Positions 45,801-52,839 of a DNA stretch of 64,000 nucleotides are shown here, piece after piece. The notes beneath the pieces are model-generated. The model saw only the letters and a list, made by a program, of their open reading frames with translations. It did not search any database and was not told where the DNA came from. The stretch is from positions 1 to 64,000 of the forward strand of contig NZ_FQVA01000002.1 in the NCBI RefSeq assembly GCF_900129095.1, in the 5' to 3' direction. Source of the stretch: Microbulbifer donghaiensis (GTDB lineage: Bacteria > Pseudomonadota > Gammaproteobacteria > Pseudomonadales > Cellvibrionaceae). Position 1 is the first letter of the stretch. The number at the start of each line of letters is the position of its first letter. The position numbers were made by a program, and so were the translations under genes.

Positions 45801-46271
45801 GGCCTTACAGTCATCGAGAGTGGTGCCAATGCCGGTGGTGGCAATGTCGGCGGCGCCGAGCATGAGTTTCACCGCGTGCGCTTCTCATTGCCGAGCTGGC
45901 AGAACCTGGCCGATGGCGCCAGCTGGGATCTCACGCTGAATTACTATCTGCCGGTATCCGGACCGCAGACCTATACCGCGACGATCAATGGCACCACCTA
46001 CGCGCTGGCGTTCGAGCACCCGGAGCTACCGCTGGCAGATCTTTCCAGCGGCGGTGACGGCGGCGACGGTGGCAGCGGCGGCACCGGCTGCTCCGCGGCC
46101 GGAGTCGATCCCAGCGGTCTGGTTACCTATCCGACGTGGCCCGCCGGCGACCACGCCAATGGCGGCGACCGGATTATTCACGATAACGACGTGTACGAAG
46201 CCAACTGGTGGACCAATTCGGTCCCGGGCAGCGCGGACGGCAGCTGGGATTTCCTCTGCAGCGTGGACTGA
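42885..46271 (+). CDS. Secreted multidomain GH18 chitinase
   Basis: The protein has 1128 residues. The signal peptide is MNLRLAVALLSGLFVGQSYA. Domains in order: CBM5/12 chitin-binding (about 20-80), three Ig-like repeats of about 95 residues (about 84-365, each with VEFF/VEFY-V/IDG and a W-T-A-T-x-GNH motif), and the GH18 barrel (about 385-905). A beta domain following the catalytic part (about 912-1045), a Gly/Asp/Ser linker and a second CBM5/12 (about 1068-1128) complete it. The GH18 motif FDGVDIDYE places D559, D562, D564 and the catalytic acid E566. A longer frame reaches GTG 42732, but the signal peptide starts at ATG 42885. A NagR-like site lies upstream and a terminator at 46446. Confidence 0.95.
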   Translation: MNLRLAVALLSGLFVGQSYAYDCSNLPTYVDGSSYNTGDRVINNSTAYNCTVGGWCTVGGPYEPGVGWAWRNAWSELGACSTTGNQPPQGAITSPAEGASFQENDSVIIDVDASDSDGQVTTVEFFIDGNTIATDTSAPWSAVWTATPGNHQLSARVEDGGGLDITTAPINISVTSDQPQPPQVNLDTPADGATYNTGDSVQLSASASDIDGSVSSVEFFVDGASIGIDGSAPFALSWTATPGNHSVSATATDNDQLTADSAQVSISVVDLDTPPSVALDSPAGGSVYDENDTVTLSATAADSEGAVSRVEFYVGGQKVGEDSSIPFSYSWTATTGNHAVFARAFDSADQFTDSSPVSITVNGEPVSGAHPCRPDGLYTSPGTSPNYCDIYDTQGREKMGADHPRRIIGYFTSWRNGANGQPSYLVKDIPWDKITHINYAFAHVGSDYSVSVGNTADPDNPATGMEWPGIAGAETDPGYAYKGHFNQLSKFKEQYPAVKTLVSVGGWAETGGHFNEYGDRVADGGFYTMTTNADGSVNYQGIETFANSAVDFIRTYGFDGVDIDYEYPTSMNDAGNPLDFGVANPLRAYLMDSYVELMRVLREKLDAAGEQDNTHYILTIASPSSGYLLRGQETMQISRYLDYVNIMTYDLHGAWNEYVGHNSALYDNGNDPELAAANVYGTSQYGGIGYLNIDWAVKYFRGSMSPGRINIGIPYYTRGWQGVTGGTGEYGEWGLGGSAPLPAQSECPEGTGGASDCGNGALGIDNMWHDLDTSGNEMGAGSNPMWHAKNLENGILGSYLEDYGLDPLNDPQDQLVGTYVRHYDNVSEAPWLWNDSKDVFISTEDEESMDAKVQYVIDQGVGGIMFWELAGDYDWDAAQGEYFMGSTLTSLAYDKFKTAAPYRELRSERPLPAEAVDIQLVVDGFKLGDQNYPLNPKLTITNNTGTTLPGGTVFEFDMPTSTSDTITDQSGAGLTVIESGANAGGGNVGGAEHEFHRVRFSLPSWQNLADGASWDLTLNYYLPVSGPQTYTATINGTTYALAFEHPELPLADLSSGGDGGDGGSGGTGCSAAGVDPSGLVTYPTWPAGDHANGGDRIIHDNDVYEANWWTNSVPGSADGSWDFLCSVD

Positions 46272-46296
46272 ATCGTGATTGAAGAAAGTTAAGCAA

Positions 46297-46358
46297 GTAG
46301 GAGCGGCCGCGCAAACTGCGCTACCCCCAAGCACTTCGCGGCTGCCGGCCGCTCCTAC
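46297..46358. repeat. GTAG-type REP pair (BIME-like)
   Basis: GTAGGAGCGGCCG on the left is mirrored by CGGCCGCTCCTAC on the right, spaced by about 36 bases. GTAG next to a GC-rich palindrome is the hallmark of REPs handled by RAYT transposases. It sits 26 bases after the chitinase stop. Another GTAG REP is at 61487-61540. Confidence 0.65.
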
Positions 46359-46445
46359 ACCGGGGAAATTCCCCCTAGCTGAAAGAAGTTGTTCTCACAG
46401 GAAGTTCTCTCTCGTTGTTGATCTATAGGTAATGCTCCTATATTT

Positions 46446-46470
46446 GCCCCGGCTTACCGGGGCTTTTTTT
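46446..46470 (+). terminator. Rho-independent terminator between chitinase and GH16 genes
   Basis: GCCCCGG and CCGGGGC pair around CTTA, followed by seven T. It ends 27 bases before the GH16 start, so the GH16 gene either has a promoter in this short space or depends on read-through. Confidence 0.9.
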
Positions 46471-46497
46471 GTTGCAATAGGATTAGGAAGTTTAATT

Positions 46498-47478
46498 ATG
46501 TACAAAAAGCTCATTGCCCTCGCCAGCGCCCCACTGCTGTGTCTGCCTCTCGCCAGCTGCGGCGGCAAAAACGGAGCCGCGCCTTCCCAGCACGCTTCGC
46601 CGGAGACACCGCTCTCGGAGACGAGCTCGGCAGAAGAAAACGCGAGAATACTGTTCGACGATTTCTCCTACGCAAATCTGGATGAATTGCTCGCAAACGA
46701 CTGGCGCGTGCGCACGGAAACGGGCCACCCCGGTGTCAGCGGCGCGCGCTGGTCGGCCGACGGCATCACTTTCCTGGCGGATAGCGATCGGGAAGGCAAC
46801 ACTCTGCTGCGCCTGACCTCGTCCACCGATGGCAGTGGCGAAAATACCAATCACACGCAGCTCTGCCACCAGCGCAAATACCTGGAGGGCACCTACGCCG
46901 CCCGCGTCTTTTTCCGCGACGAGCCAATCCAGGGTCCGGACGGCGACCAGATTATTGAAACCTTCTATACCATCAGCCCGCTGAAGGCGCCGCTGGACCC
47001 GGATTACAGCGAGATGGATTTCGAATATCTGGCCAATGGCGGCTGGGGCGAAAAGCACAACGCACTCTTCGCCACCAGCTGGGAAACCTTCAAGCTGGAT
47101 CCGTTCGAGATGGTCAATGAGCACTCGGTCAAACCCGGCAGTTTTGCCGGCTGGCACACCCTGGTGCTACAGGCGGCCAATAACAAGATTCGCTACTTTA
47201 TTGACGGCGTGGAGTTCGCAAAGCACAGTGAGCAGGTGTTCCCGGAAGAACCCATGTCCATCAATTTCAACCTCTGGTTTACCCAGGAGGGCCTGACCGA
47301 CTCGGACGAGCTGCGTATTTACCAGCAGGATGTGGACTGGGTATTTCACCGCGCCGGCGAGATACTCGATACCGATGAAGTGACCAGAACGGTCAACGAT
47401 ATGCGTGCGCAAAAACTGGCCTTTGCCAACACGGTACCGGACTGGAACCCGAAGCTCGACTCACCTTGCGGCCTGTAG
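46498..47478 (+). CDS. GH16-like glycoside hydrolase lipoprotein
   Basis: The protein has 326 residues. MYKKLIALASAPLLCLPLASC is a lipoprotein signal with LASC lipobox. After a Ser/Glu-rich linker comes a beta-sandwich domain (about 55-270) with SEMDFEYL, in which E172-x-D174-x-E176 fits the GH16 catalytic motif. NHTQLCHQRKYLEGTYAARV fits the strand before it. GH16 enzymes cut beta-1,3/1,4 glucans and galactans; the substrate here is unknown, though the neighbours concern chitin. ATG 46498 follows AGGAAG at 6 bases; the frame upstream runs through the terminator and is not used. Confidence 0.7.
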   Translation: MYKKLIALASAPLLCLPLASCGGKNGAAPSQHASPETPLSETSSAEENARILFDDFSYANLDELLANDWRVRTETGHPGVSGARWSADGITFLADSDREGNTLLRLTSSTDGSGENTNHTQLCHQRKYLEGTYAARVFFRDEPIQGPDGDQIIETFYTISPLKAPLDPDYSEMDFEYLANGGWGEKHNALFATSWETFKLDPFEMVNEHSVKPGSFAGWHTLVLQAANNKIRYFIDGVEFAKHSEQVFPEEPMSINFNLWFTQEGLTDSDELRIYQQDVDWVFHRAGEILDTDEVTRTVNDMRAQKLAFANTVPDWNPKLDSPCGL

Positions 47479-47548
47479 CCTACCTTTTCATCGCGGCGGC
47501 CCGTGGTCGCCGCGACAACAAATAAAAACAGCAGTAACAGAAGTATTT

Positions 47549-48646
47549 ATGACCAGTAAAAAACAGCGCCTGGCCTCGGTAGACGCACTGCGCGGCTTTG
47601 ACATGTTCTGGATTATCGGCGGCGAGGCACTGTTCCTGCCGCTACTGACACTCACCGGTTGGTCGATATTCGCCTCGGGCCACGCGCAGATGCAGCACAG
47701 CGAATGGCACGGCTTCCGCTTCTACGACCTGATTTTCCCGCTGTTTATTTTTCTCTCCGGTGTCACCCTTGGCATCGCCAAGAGATCACTGCGCGGCCTG
47801 CCTGCGGCAGAACGGCGCGCTGCATACCGCAAAGCGTGCAAGCGCCTGCTGATCCTGATCGGCCTGGGCATTGTCTACAACCACGGCTGGGGCGCAGGGA
47901 TTCCCGTCGACCCGATTGAAATCCGCTACGCGAGCGTGCTGGCCCGCATCGGCTTTGCCTGGTTTTTTGCCGCGATGATCGTCTGGCACTGCAGCCACAG
48001 GACTCAGTACGTGATTGCCACCGGCATTCTGCTCGGATACTGGCTGCTGCAGATCGGTTTCGGCGCCCTGACCCCGGGTGATTCTGTCAACAGCTGGGTG
48101 GATCAGTGTTGCCTGCCCGGCATCACCTACCAAAACCGGCCCTACGATCCGGAGGGGCTGCTCTCCACAATCCCGGCGATCGCCAACGCACTCGCCGGGG
48201 TATTTGCCGGACGCTGGCTGCGCAACTGCCGCGGGCAACACAGGAAAATCCTGTCGGGCCTCACGCTGGCCGGACTGGCCTGCCTGCTGGGCGGATTCCT
48301 GTGGCACTGGATCTATCCGGTCAACAAGGAGCTCTGGACCAGCTCCTTTGTCCTGATCACCTGCGCCTGCAGCCTGCTGTTGCTGGCCCTGTTCTACCTG
48401 CTGGTGGACATGTGGAATTGGCGACTATTCGCTACTTTCTTTGCCGTGATCGGCTGCAACGCGATCCTGGTGTATCTGGGAACCAGCCTGGTGAACTGGA
48501 GCTACAGCAGCAAGAGCCTGTTCGGCGGCCTCGCCGCCGGCCTGTCTGAAGCCGGTGGCGCACTGGTGATTGCCGGCGGCGTGATTCTGCTGCAGTGGCT
48601 GGTCTTGCGCTGGCTGTACAAGCGGGGGATTTTTATCAGTCCTTAG
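47549..48646 (+). CDS. NagX-like membrane protein (DUF5009 / heparan-alpha-glucosaminide acetyltransferase type)
   Basis: The 365-residue protein has about ten TM segments. RLASVDALRGFDMFWIIGGE, FYDLIFPLFIFLSGVTLGIA and YDPEGLLSTIPAIANALAGV are typical of the family, which occurs in GlcNAc/chitin regulons of marine bacteria as NagX. Its exact activity is unsettled: GlcNAc transport or acetyl-group handling have been proposed. ATG 47549 begins the conserved part. It follows the GH16 gene by 70 bases and is convergent with the ATP-grasp gene. Confidence 0.75.
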   Translation: MTSKKQRLASVDALRGFDMFWIIGGEALFLPLLTLTGWSIFASGHAQMQHSEWHGFRFYDLIFPLFIFLSGVTLGIAKRSLRGLPAAERRAAYRKACKRLLILIGLGIVYNHGWGAGIPVDPIEIRYASVLARIGFAWFFAAMIVWHCSHRTQYVIATGILLGYWLLQIGFGALTPGDSVNSWVDQCCLPGITYQNRPYDPEGLLSTIPAIANALAGVFAGRWLRNCRGQHRKILSGLTLAGLACLLGGFLWHWIYPVNKELWTSSFVLITCACSLLLLALFYLLVDMWNWRLFATFFAVIGCNAILVYLGTSLVNWSYSSKSLFGGLAAGLSEAGGALVIAGGVILLQWLVLRWLYKRGIFISP

Positions 48647-48681
48647 CCGCCGCGCGGGGACTATTCAATAGGCTGCGGCTG

Positions 48682-49896
48682 TCACCTCTCAACCTGCTCG
48701 AAGGTGGGCAGCCAGCCGCCGGGCGGCTCCAGATCCAGTCGGTTCTCCTGGCGCGATGCCCGGCCACTGATCAGGTAGCGCTGGCCGCGCCAGGACCAGA
48801 CACGGAGGTCCGCCCAAAGCGGATTGCCGCTCGCATCCAAAAGCTGCCCCTTGCCCACCCGCCGCTGGGCGACATAGCACTCTCCTTTCGATAGCAGCCG
48901 GCGTAACCGGTGCCGGCCGACGTCGCGGCTGTCCAATACTCCGAGCCCGGCGTGGCTCCGCGCGGGTTTAAATACCAACTCGAGCTTGCGCGCCGCCAGA
49001 GCGTCGAGATTGTCTTCCGACAATTCCCAGGTCGGCGGTACATGCCGCGAGAGCAGCTCTCGTTCGTCCGACGTGATACCTAGCTCCGTATCCCGGTCCG
49101 GGCGGGACAACCAGTCCAGCAGACGCTTGTCACTGCGGGTGGCGTAACTGAAGGGGTTCGGCGCAATGTACACACGGCCGTTTCCATAAGCCTCCCTGAG
49201 CGCAGTGAACTTATCCGCCTGCCAGAAAAAGTCGGTCGAGCGGTTTACGACAAAGGAGACCGGTTCACCCCCAACGAGCAAGTTGCCAGCATCCCAGGTC
49301 AGATCCTCTGGAGCGGCAGTATGGGCACGCCAGCCCTGCGCGCGGCAGAGTGCAGCCAGCTGCATGAGTTCCTCGCGGAAGCGCCCCTTTTGCAGAGAGT
49401 CCCGCTCGTCGAGAATCAGCACGCCGTCGGGATTATCGGAGTGCAGGCAGGTCCGCGCTTCCCGCTCGATCATTTCCAGAACCCGCCTGTGCAAGTCGTC
49501 GAGCCGCGGAGGTGGTCGGATAGCGCCATCGTCGGCGAGAAAATGGTCGTAATAGCTGCGGTTGATCTGCGCTGCGAACAACAGTCCGGAGCCGTTGTCA
49601 TTGAACTCTATCAACTGCCAGTCACCGGGTCTGTCCGGGGGCAGGTGAAAGTCCCAGGCACTGAAAAAACAGACTTCGCGGCGCGGCGAGTGGGCGATCG
49701 CGGGCACTCCCTCGGTCGCCTGCTGAGTCCATGGCCGGCGTCGGGATACGCGCTCGAACAGATTGATAAAATCATCGATTTCGGCGAGCAGCGTTTGGGG
49801 GATGCTTTGATGTACCTGGGCGACAGTAAAATAGTCTGGCAGTGGAGGTTCGGCATTATGTAGTTGCCGGAGGAAATTTGCCGCCGTCTCGGACAT
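48682..49896 (-). CDS. ATP-grasp-like protein, unknown substrate
   Basis: The protein has 404 residues. LIEFNDNGSGLLFAAQINRS contains an E-x-N-x-N-x-S type stretch, and LELVFKPARSHAGLGVL looks like an ATP-grasp Lys/Gly-rich strand-loop. The overall order recalls circularly permuted ATP-grasp or glutathionylspermidine-synthase-like ligases. No specific family is claimed. The frame extends to 49956, but ATG 49896 (MSETAANFLRQL) has GGTGAC at suitable spacing. It stands alone, 124 bases before the next minus-strand gene in transcription order. Confidence 0.55.
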   Translation of the reverse strand: MSETAANFLRQLHNAEPPLPDYFTVAQVHQSIPQTLLAEIDDFINLFERVSRRRPWTQQATEGVPAIAHSPRREVCFFSAWDFHLPPDRPGDWQLIEFNDNGSGLLFAAQINRSYYDHFLADDGAIRPPPRLDDLHRRVLEMIEREARTCLHSDNPDGVLILDERDSLQKGRFREELMQLAALCRAQGWRAHTAAPEDLTWDAGNLLVGGEPVSFVVNRSTDFFWQADKFTALREAYGNGRVYIAPNPFSYATRSDKRLLDWLSRPDRDTELGITSDERELLSRHVPPTWELSEDNLDALAARKLELVFKPARSHAGLGVLDSRDVGRHRLRRLLSKGECYVAQRRVGKGQLLDASGNPLWADLRVWSWRGQRYLISGRASRQENRLDLEPPGGWLPTFEQVER

Positions 49897-50019
49897 ATCG
49901 TCACCGGTGCGAATATTCTCTACCCGTGCGGGGACACAGATGCCACTGCACGGCAACTCCGGGCCGCTGACAAAACAAGTCCCTCACGGAAGAGTCCCCC
50001 CCGGCTCGGCAGTCAATCG

Positions 50020-50553
50020 CTATCTGTTAAAAGTGACAGAATCAATTGCCGCCAATGCGGCCTTGGTATCCGCGGCTGGTGAATCCTCAAAACCCTGCGT
50101 GTGCAAAGAGATCACTACCGAACCGACGATAACGCAATACATGACTCCGGACATGTTAAATCCAGCGCTGGAACCATGCCATTCGACGCGGGCCCCCGGA
50201 ATTCCATCGAGAACAACACCAGCCGCATCGGTTGATTCGAATGTATCTCTCTGCTGTTGAACGCTAGCCAAAAACTGAGAAAGGTAATGTCCGGCAGCCT
50301 CGCCGCGCCTTTCATCCGGCAATCCATCGAGCTGGGAACCGAAATCGTATGTGGTGACCTGCAGCAGTGTTGTCCGCCCCGCGCCCGGAATCTTTTTCAT
50401 ATAAGCCTGAATTTTTGCCCCGCTTTGATGCGATGCAACGAAGGGGCCCTCAAAGCCGGCCGGGATGTTGATTTTGACAGGAGACTCTTGCGCAGTAGCC
50501 GCAGCGGCAATCCACACGCTGAACAAATACAATAAAAGCAGGACTTTCTTCAT
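50020..50553 (-). CDS. Exported protein of unknown function
   Basis: MKKVLLLLYLFSVWIAAAATAQ is a signal peptide, so the roughly 155-residue mature protein is periplasmic. It contains VKINIPAGFEGPFVASHQSG near the N-terminus and ARVEWHGSSAGFNMSGVMYC later; the family is not recognised. ATG 50553 lies right after GAGAGAGTGATC; a GTG two codons earlier is possible. Intergenic spaces on both sides (about 120 and 180 bases) suggest a single-gene transcript. Confidence 0.6.
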   Translation of the reverse strand: MKKVLLLLYLFSVWIAAAATAQESPVKINIPAGFEGPFVASHQSGAKIQAYMKKIPGAGRTTLLQVTTYDFGSQLDGLPDERRGEAAGHYLSQFLASVQQQRDTFESTDAAGVVLDGIPGARVEWHGSSAGFNMSGVMYCVIVGSVVISLHTQGFEDSPAADTKAALAAIDSVTFNR

Positions 50554-50736
50554 GATCACTCTCTCGCAACCTTATGCACAAATTAATGGACAGTCGAAGC
50601 CTAGCCTAGTCCATTCGGCAGGTAACTTTCACGCGTGGCATTCACCGGATTCGACAATTCATCCGGTTTCGGACGATCAAAGAGAGTATGTTGTAACGGT
50701 GTGCTGATTGGGTGATTTTTGGCGACTGTCAATCGG

Positions 50737-51561
50737 TCATCTGTTGTAAATACCGACATCGACCTCCAGGCAGGATGCGATCAGGTTTCTCTTGCTGAAG
50801 TTGTAACGGCTGAGCACGCTCATCATGCTCTCCTTGCCGAGCAGACGCTGGGTAATCGCATCCAGTGCCAATCCCTGCTGTTCGAGCTGCTGCGCCTGCC
50901 CCGCCAGATTCAGCAGATAGTCGTACTTTTCCTGCAATCGCTGCTTGCCCTGCTTTACCACGCCGCGGTGGGGGCACAGAATCATGTCGAAATCCTGATC
51001 GAGTACGGTGCGAATACTCTCAATCAGAGTGGGTATAGTTTCGTCACTGCGCAGAAACTTCAGGTAGTTGGCGATATACAGGTCGGCACTGAACAACCAA
51101 CCCCGATCGGGCAGTAAATAGCAGGTCATGTCCTTGGCATGCCCCGGCGTGAAGATCGGCGTGACCGGCCCCTGCCCGATAAAAATCTTATCGGGGAGAA
51201 CAGCCGCATCCGCCTTGCCGGCAGAGCCCCAGATCAGTTTCTGCATCGGCGGAATACGGAAACCCCGTTTCAGTATCTCGACGGTCGCGGCCGGTGCGAG
51301 CGGCCGTACGCCGGTCAGCCTGTGGATGGCGCCGGCATTGCCGCTGTGATCCTCGTGGTGGTGGGTCAGCAGCAACTGACTGAACGGCGCGCCTTGCACA
51401 AATGGCTTGACGTACTTCCACTGGTTGCTCGGGCCAGTATCGATGATGGTGTCCTGCAACCGATAGACCACAAAAGACGTGTTGATACCTAGATTGAAAC
51501 GGCCGACCCGCAGGGCGTCGAGATCTTTGTAGCGGAAGGAATCGAGAACGGACACGGGCAA
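50737..51561 (-). CDS. MBL-fold metallo-hydrolase
   Basis: The metallo-beta-lactamase fold protein has 274 residues. The zinc motif HxHxDH is seen as THHHEDHSGN (about residues 80-89), later His in FTPGHAKDM, Asp in LFSADLYI and His in CPHRGVV. The substrate is unknown; glyoxalase II-like and lactonase-like activities share this pattern. The helical C-terminus (about 205-274) ends the protein. No operon partner. Confidence 0.8.
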   Translation of the reverse strand: MPVSVLDSFRYKDLDALRVGRFNLGINTSFVVYRLQDTIIDTGPSNQWKYVKPFVQGAPFSQLLLTHHHEDHSGNAGAIHRLTGVRPLAPAATVEILKRGFRIPPMQKLIWGSAGKADAAVLPDKIFIGQGPVTPIFTPGHAKDMTCYLLPDRGWLFSADLYIANYLKFLRSDETIPTLIESIRTVLDQDFDMILCPHRGVVKQGKQRLQEKYDYLLNLAGQAQQLEQQGLALDAITQRLLGKESMMSVLSRYNFSKRNLIASCLEVDVGIYNR

Positions 51562-51685
51562 CCCCCAACAGTGCTTGAAGGCTATTTGTACGCAATTACC
51601 TGCTGGGCGTAAATTGCAATTCCCGTGAATCTGTGTGACTTATCGAGCCTCAGGCTCCGCGCTGTCGCGTGGAGCCATTTCCGGG

Positions 51686-52189
51686 TCATTCCGTCATCTG
51701 CAGCCTGAGCTGCAATCCCACCTTGGATGTGGTTCCGGATGTCACCCAGGCGACCCTGCCATCACTGCCGACGATAACAATCGTAGGGGTTACCCGCACA
51801 CCCCAGGATGCACTGAGCGCACCAGTGGGATCATTGATGGTGGGGAACTGCAATTCCTGGTCTTTAAGGTACTGGCCAAGCTCTTCATCGCTGCCGGACT
51901 GCATGGCGACGGCAATGACCTGATGTTCGCGCGCCAGATCGGCCACCGCCGGCGATACCACACGGCAATAAGGGCACCAGGTAGCCCAGAAATAAATCAG
52001 CACCGGTCCCTGCGGCGCCATCTGCTGCAGGTCCAGCACGCCGCCGTCCAGCGACCTGCCCGCCAGCGGCGGCGCCTGATCGCTGGGGATATCCCGCTGC
52101 TGATAGTAGCCGATCGCGCCGATCACCAGTGCTGCGAGCAGGCAGAAGACGACCAGTTTGCGCAGCACGGAAAGCCACCCTATCGACAC
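51686..52189 (-). CDS. TlpA/ScsD-like membrane-anchored thioredoxin
   Basis: The protein has 167 residues. An N-terminal anchor (LVVFCLLAALVIGAIGYY) precedes a periplasmic thioredoxin domain with FWATWCPYCRVVSPA; the redox pair is in W-C-P-Y-C. cis-Pro lies in RVTPTIVIV. ScsD proteins have this layout, and it is the last gene of a minus-strand unit with the redoxin and DsbD/ScsB-like genes, 23 bases after the redoxin stop. It probably acts as a reductant partner fed by the DsbD-like protein. Confidence 0.8.
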   Translation of the reverse strand: MSIGWLSVLRKLVVFCLLAALVIGAIGYYQQRDIPSDQAPPLAGRSLDGGVLDLQQMAPQGPVLIYFWATWCPYCRVVSPAVADLAREHQVIAVAMQSGSDEELGQYLKDQELQFPTINDPTGALSASWGVRVTPTIVIVGSDGRVAWVTSGTTSKVGLQLRLQMTE

Positions 52190-52212
52190 AATAATTTCTC
52201 TATGAGTTGCAC

Positions 52213-52839
52213 TCAGTATTTCACACTACAGCCATAGGCCCGCGACGAGGCGACGGCAACCGCCTGGCCGCTCAGCGATGCGTCCAGCGCAGCAGAGACG
52301 TAATTATTAGATTGGGGAATCACCGCGGGGTTGGCGGAATCGTTGTCATCGATGGCACCGGCATAGACCACCTTACCCTCGGGATTAATGACAAACATAT
52401 GCGGCGTGGTCTTGGCACCGTAGGCGCGCCCCATACTGCCATCACTATCCAACAGGAATGGCGCGCTGGTATTCAGACTGTGACTGGCGGCCACTGCCAT
52501 TGCCTGCGCCGGCTCCAGGTAGCCCTGCTTGCCTTTGGCTGACGAAATCACGGTGAGCCAATTGACGTCCTGTCCGGTGTATTTTTTCTGCAACGCCTGC
52601 ATATTGCCGCTGCCGTAGTGCTTTCTGACGTAGGGACAATCCTTGTTAAACCACTCGATCACCAGCCACTGCCCCTTGTAATCCTCTAGCGAATGACTTT
52701 TGCCCTCGGCGTCCACTTCGGAGAAGGCCGGCGCTGGCTCACCGGGGATGGCCGCCGCCAGTGCCAGAGCCGGTGCCGCCAAAAAGGGCAGCAGGATTTT
52801 TCTGATCAGTCGATGTATAGGGAGACGCTTTCCATTCAT
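52213..52839 (-). CDS. Exported redoxin (AhpC/TSA-type) protein
   Basis: The protein has 208 residues. It has a signal peptide (LLPFLAAPALALAAAI, cleavage near PGEPAP), then a redoxin domain with IEWFNKDCPYVRKHY, in which one Cys replaces the peroxiredoxin TxxC arrangement. KTTPHMFVINPEGKVVYAGA is the conserved second half. Homologues are annotated as thioredoxin-family or redoxin proteins. A third Cys is near the C-terminus (YGCSVKY). It overlaps the DsbD-like gene by 4 bases. Confidence 0.8.
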   Translation of the reverse strand: MNGKRLPIHRLIRKILLPFLAAPALALAAAIPGEPAPAFSEVDAEGKSHSLEDYKGQWLVIEWFNKDCPYVRKHYGSGNMQALQKKYTGQDVNWLTVISSAKGKQGYLEPAQAMAVAASHSLNTSAPFLLDSDGSMGRAYGAKTTPHMFVINPEGKVVYAGAIDDNDSANPAVIPQSNNYVSAALDASLSGQAVAVASSRAYGCSVKY

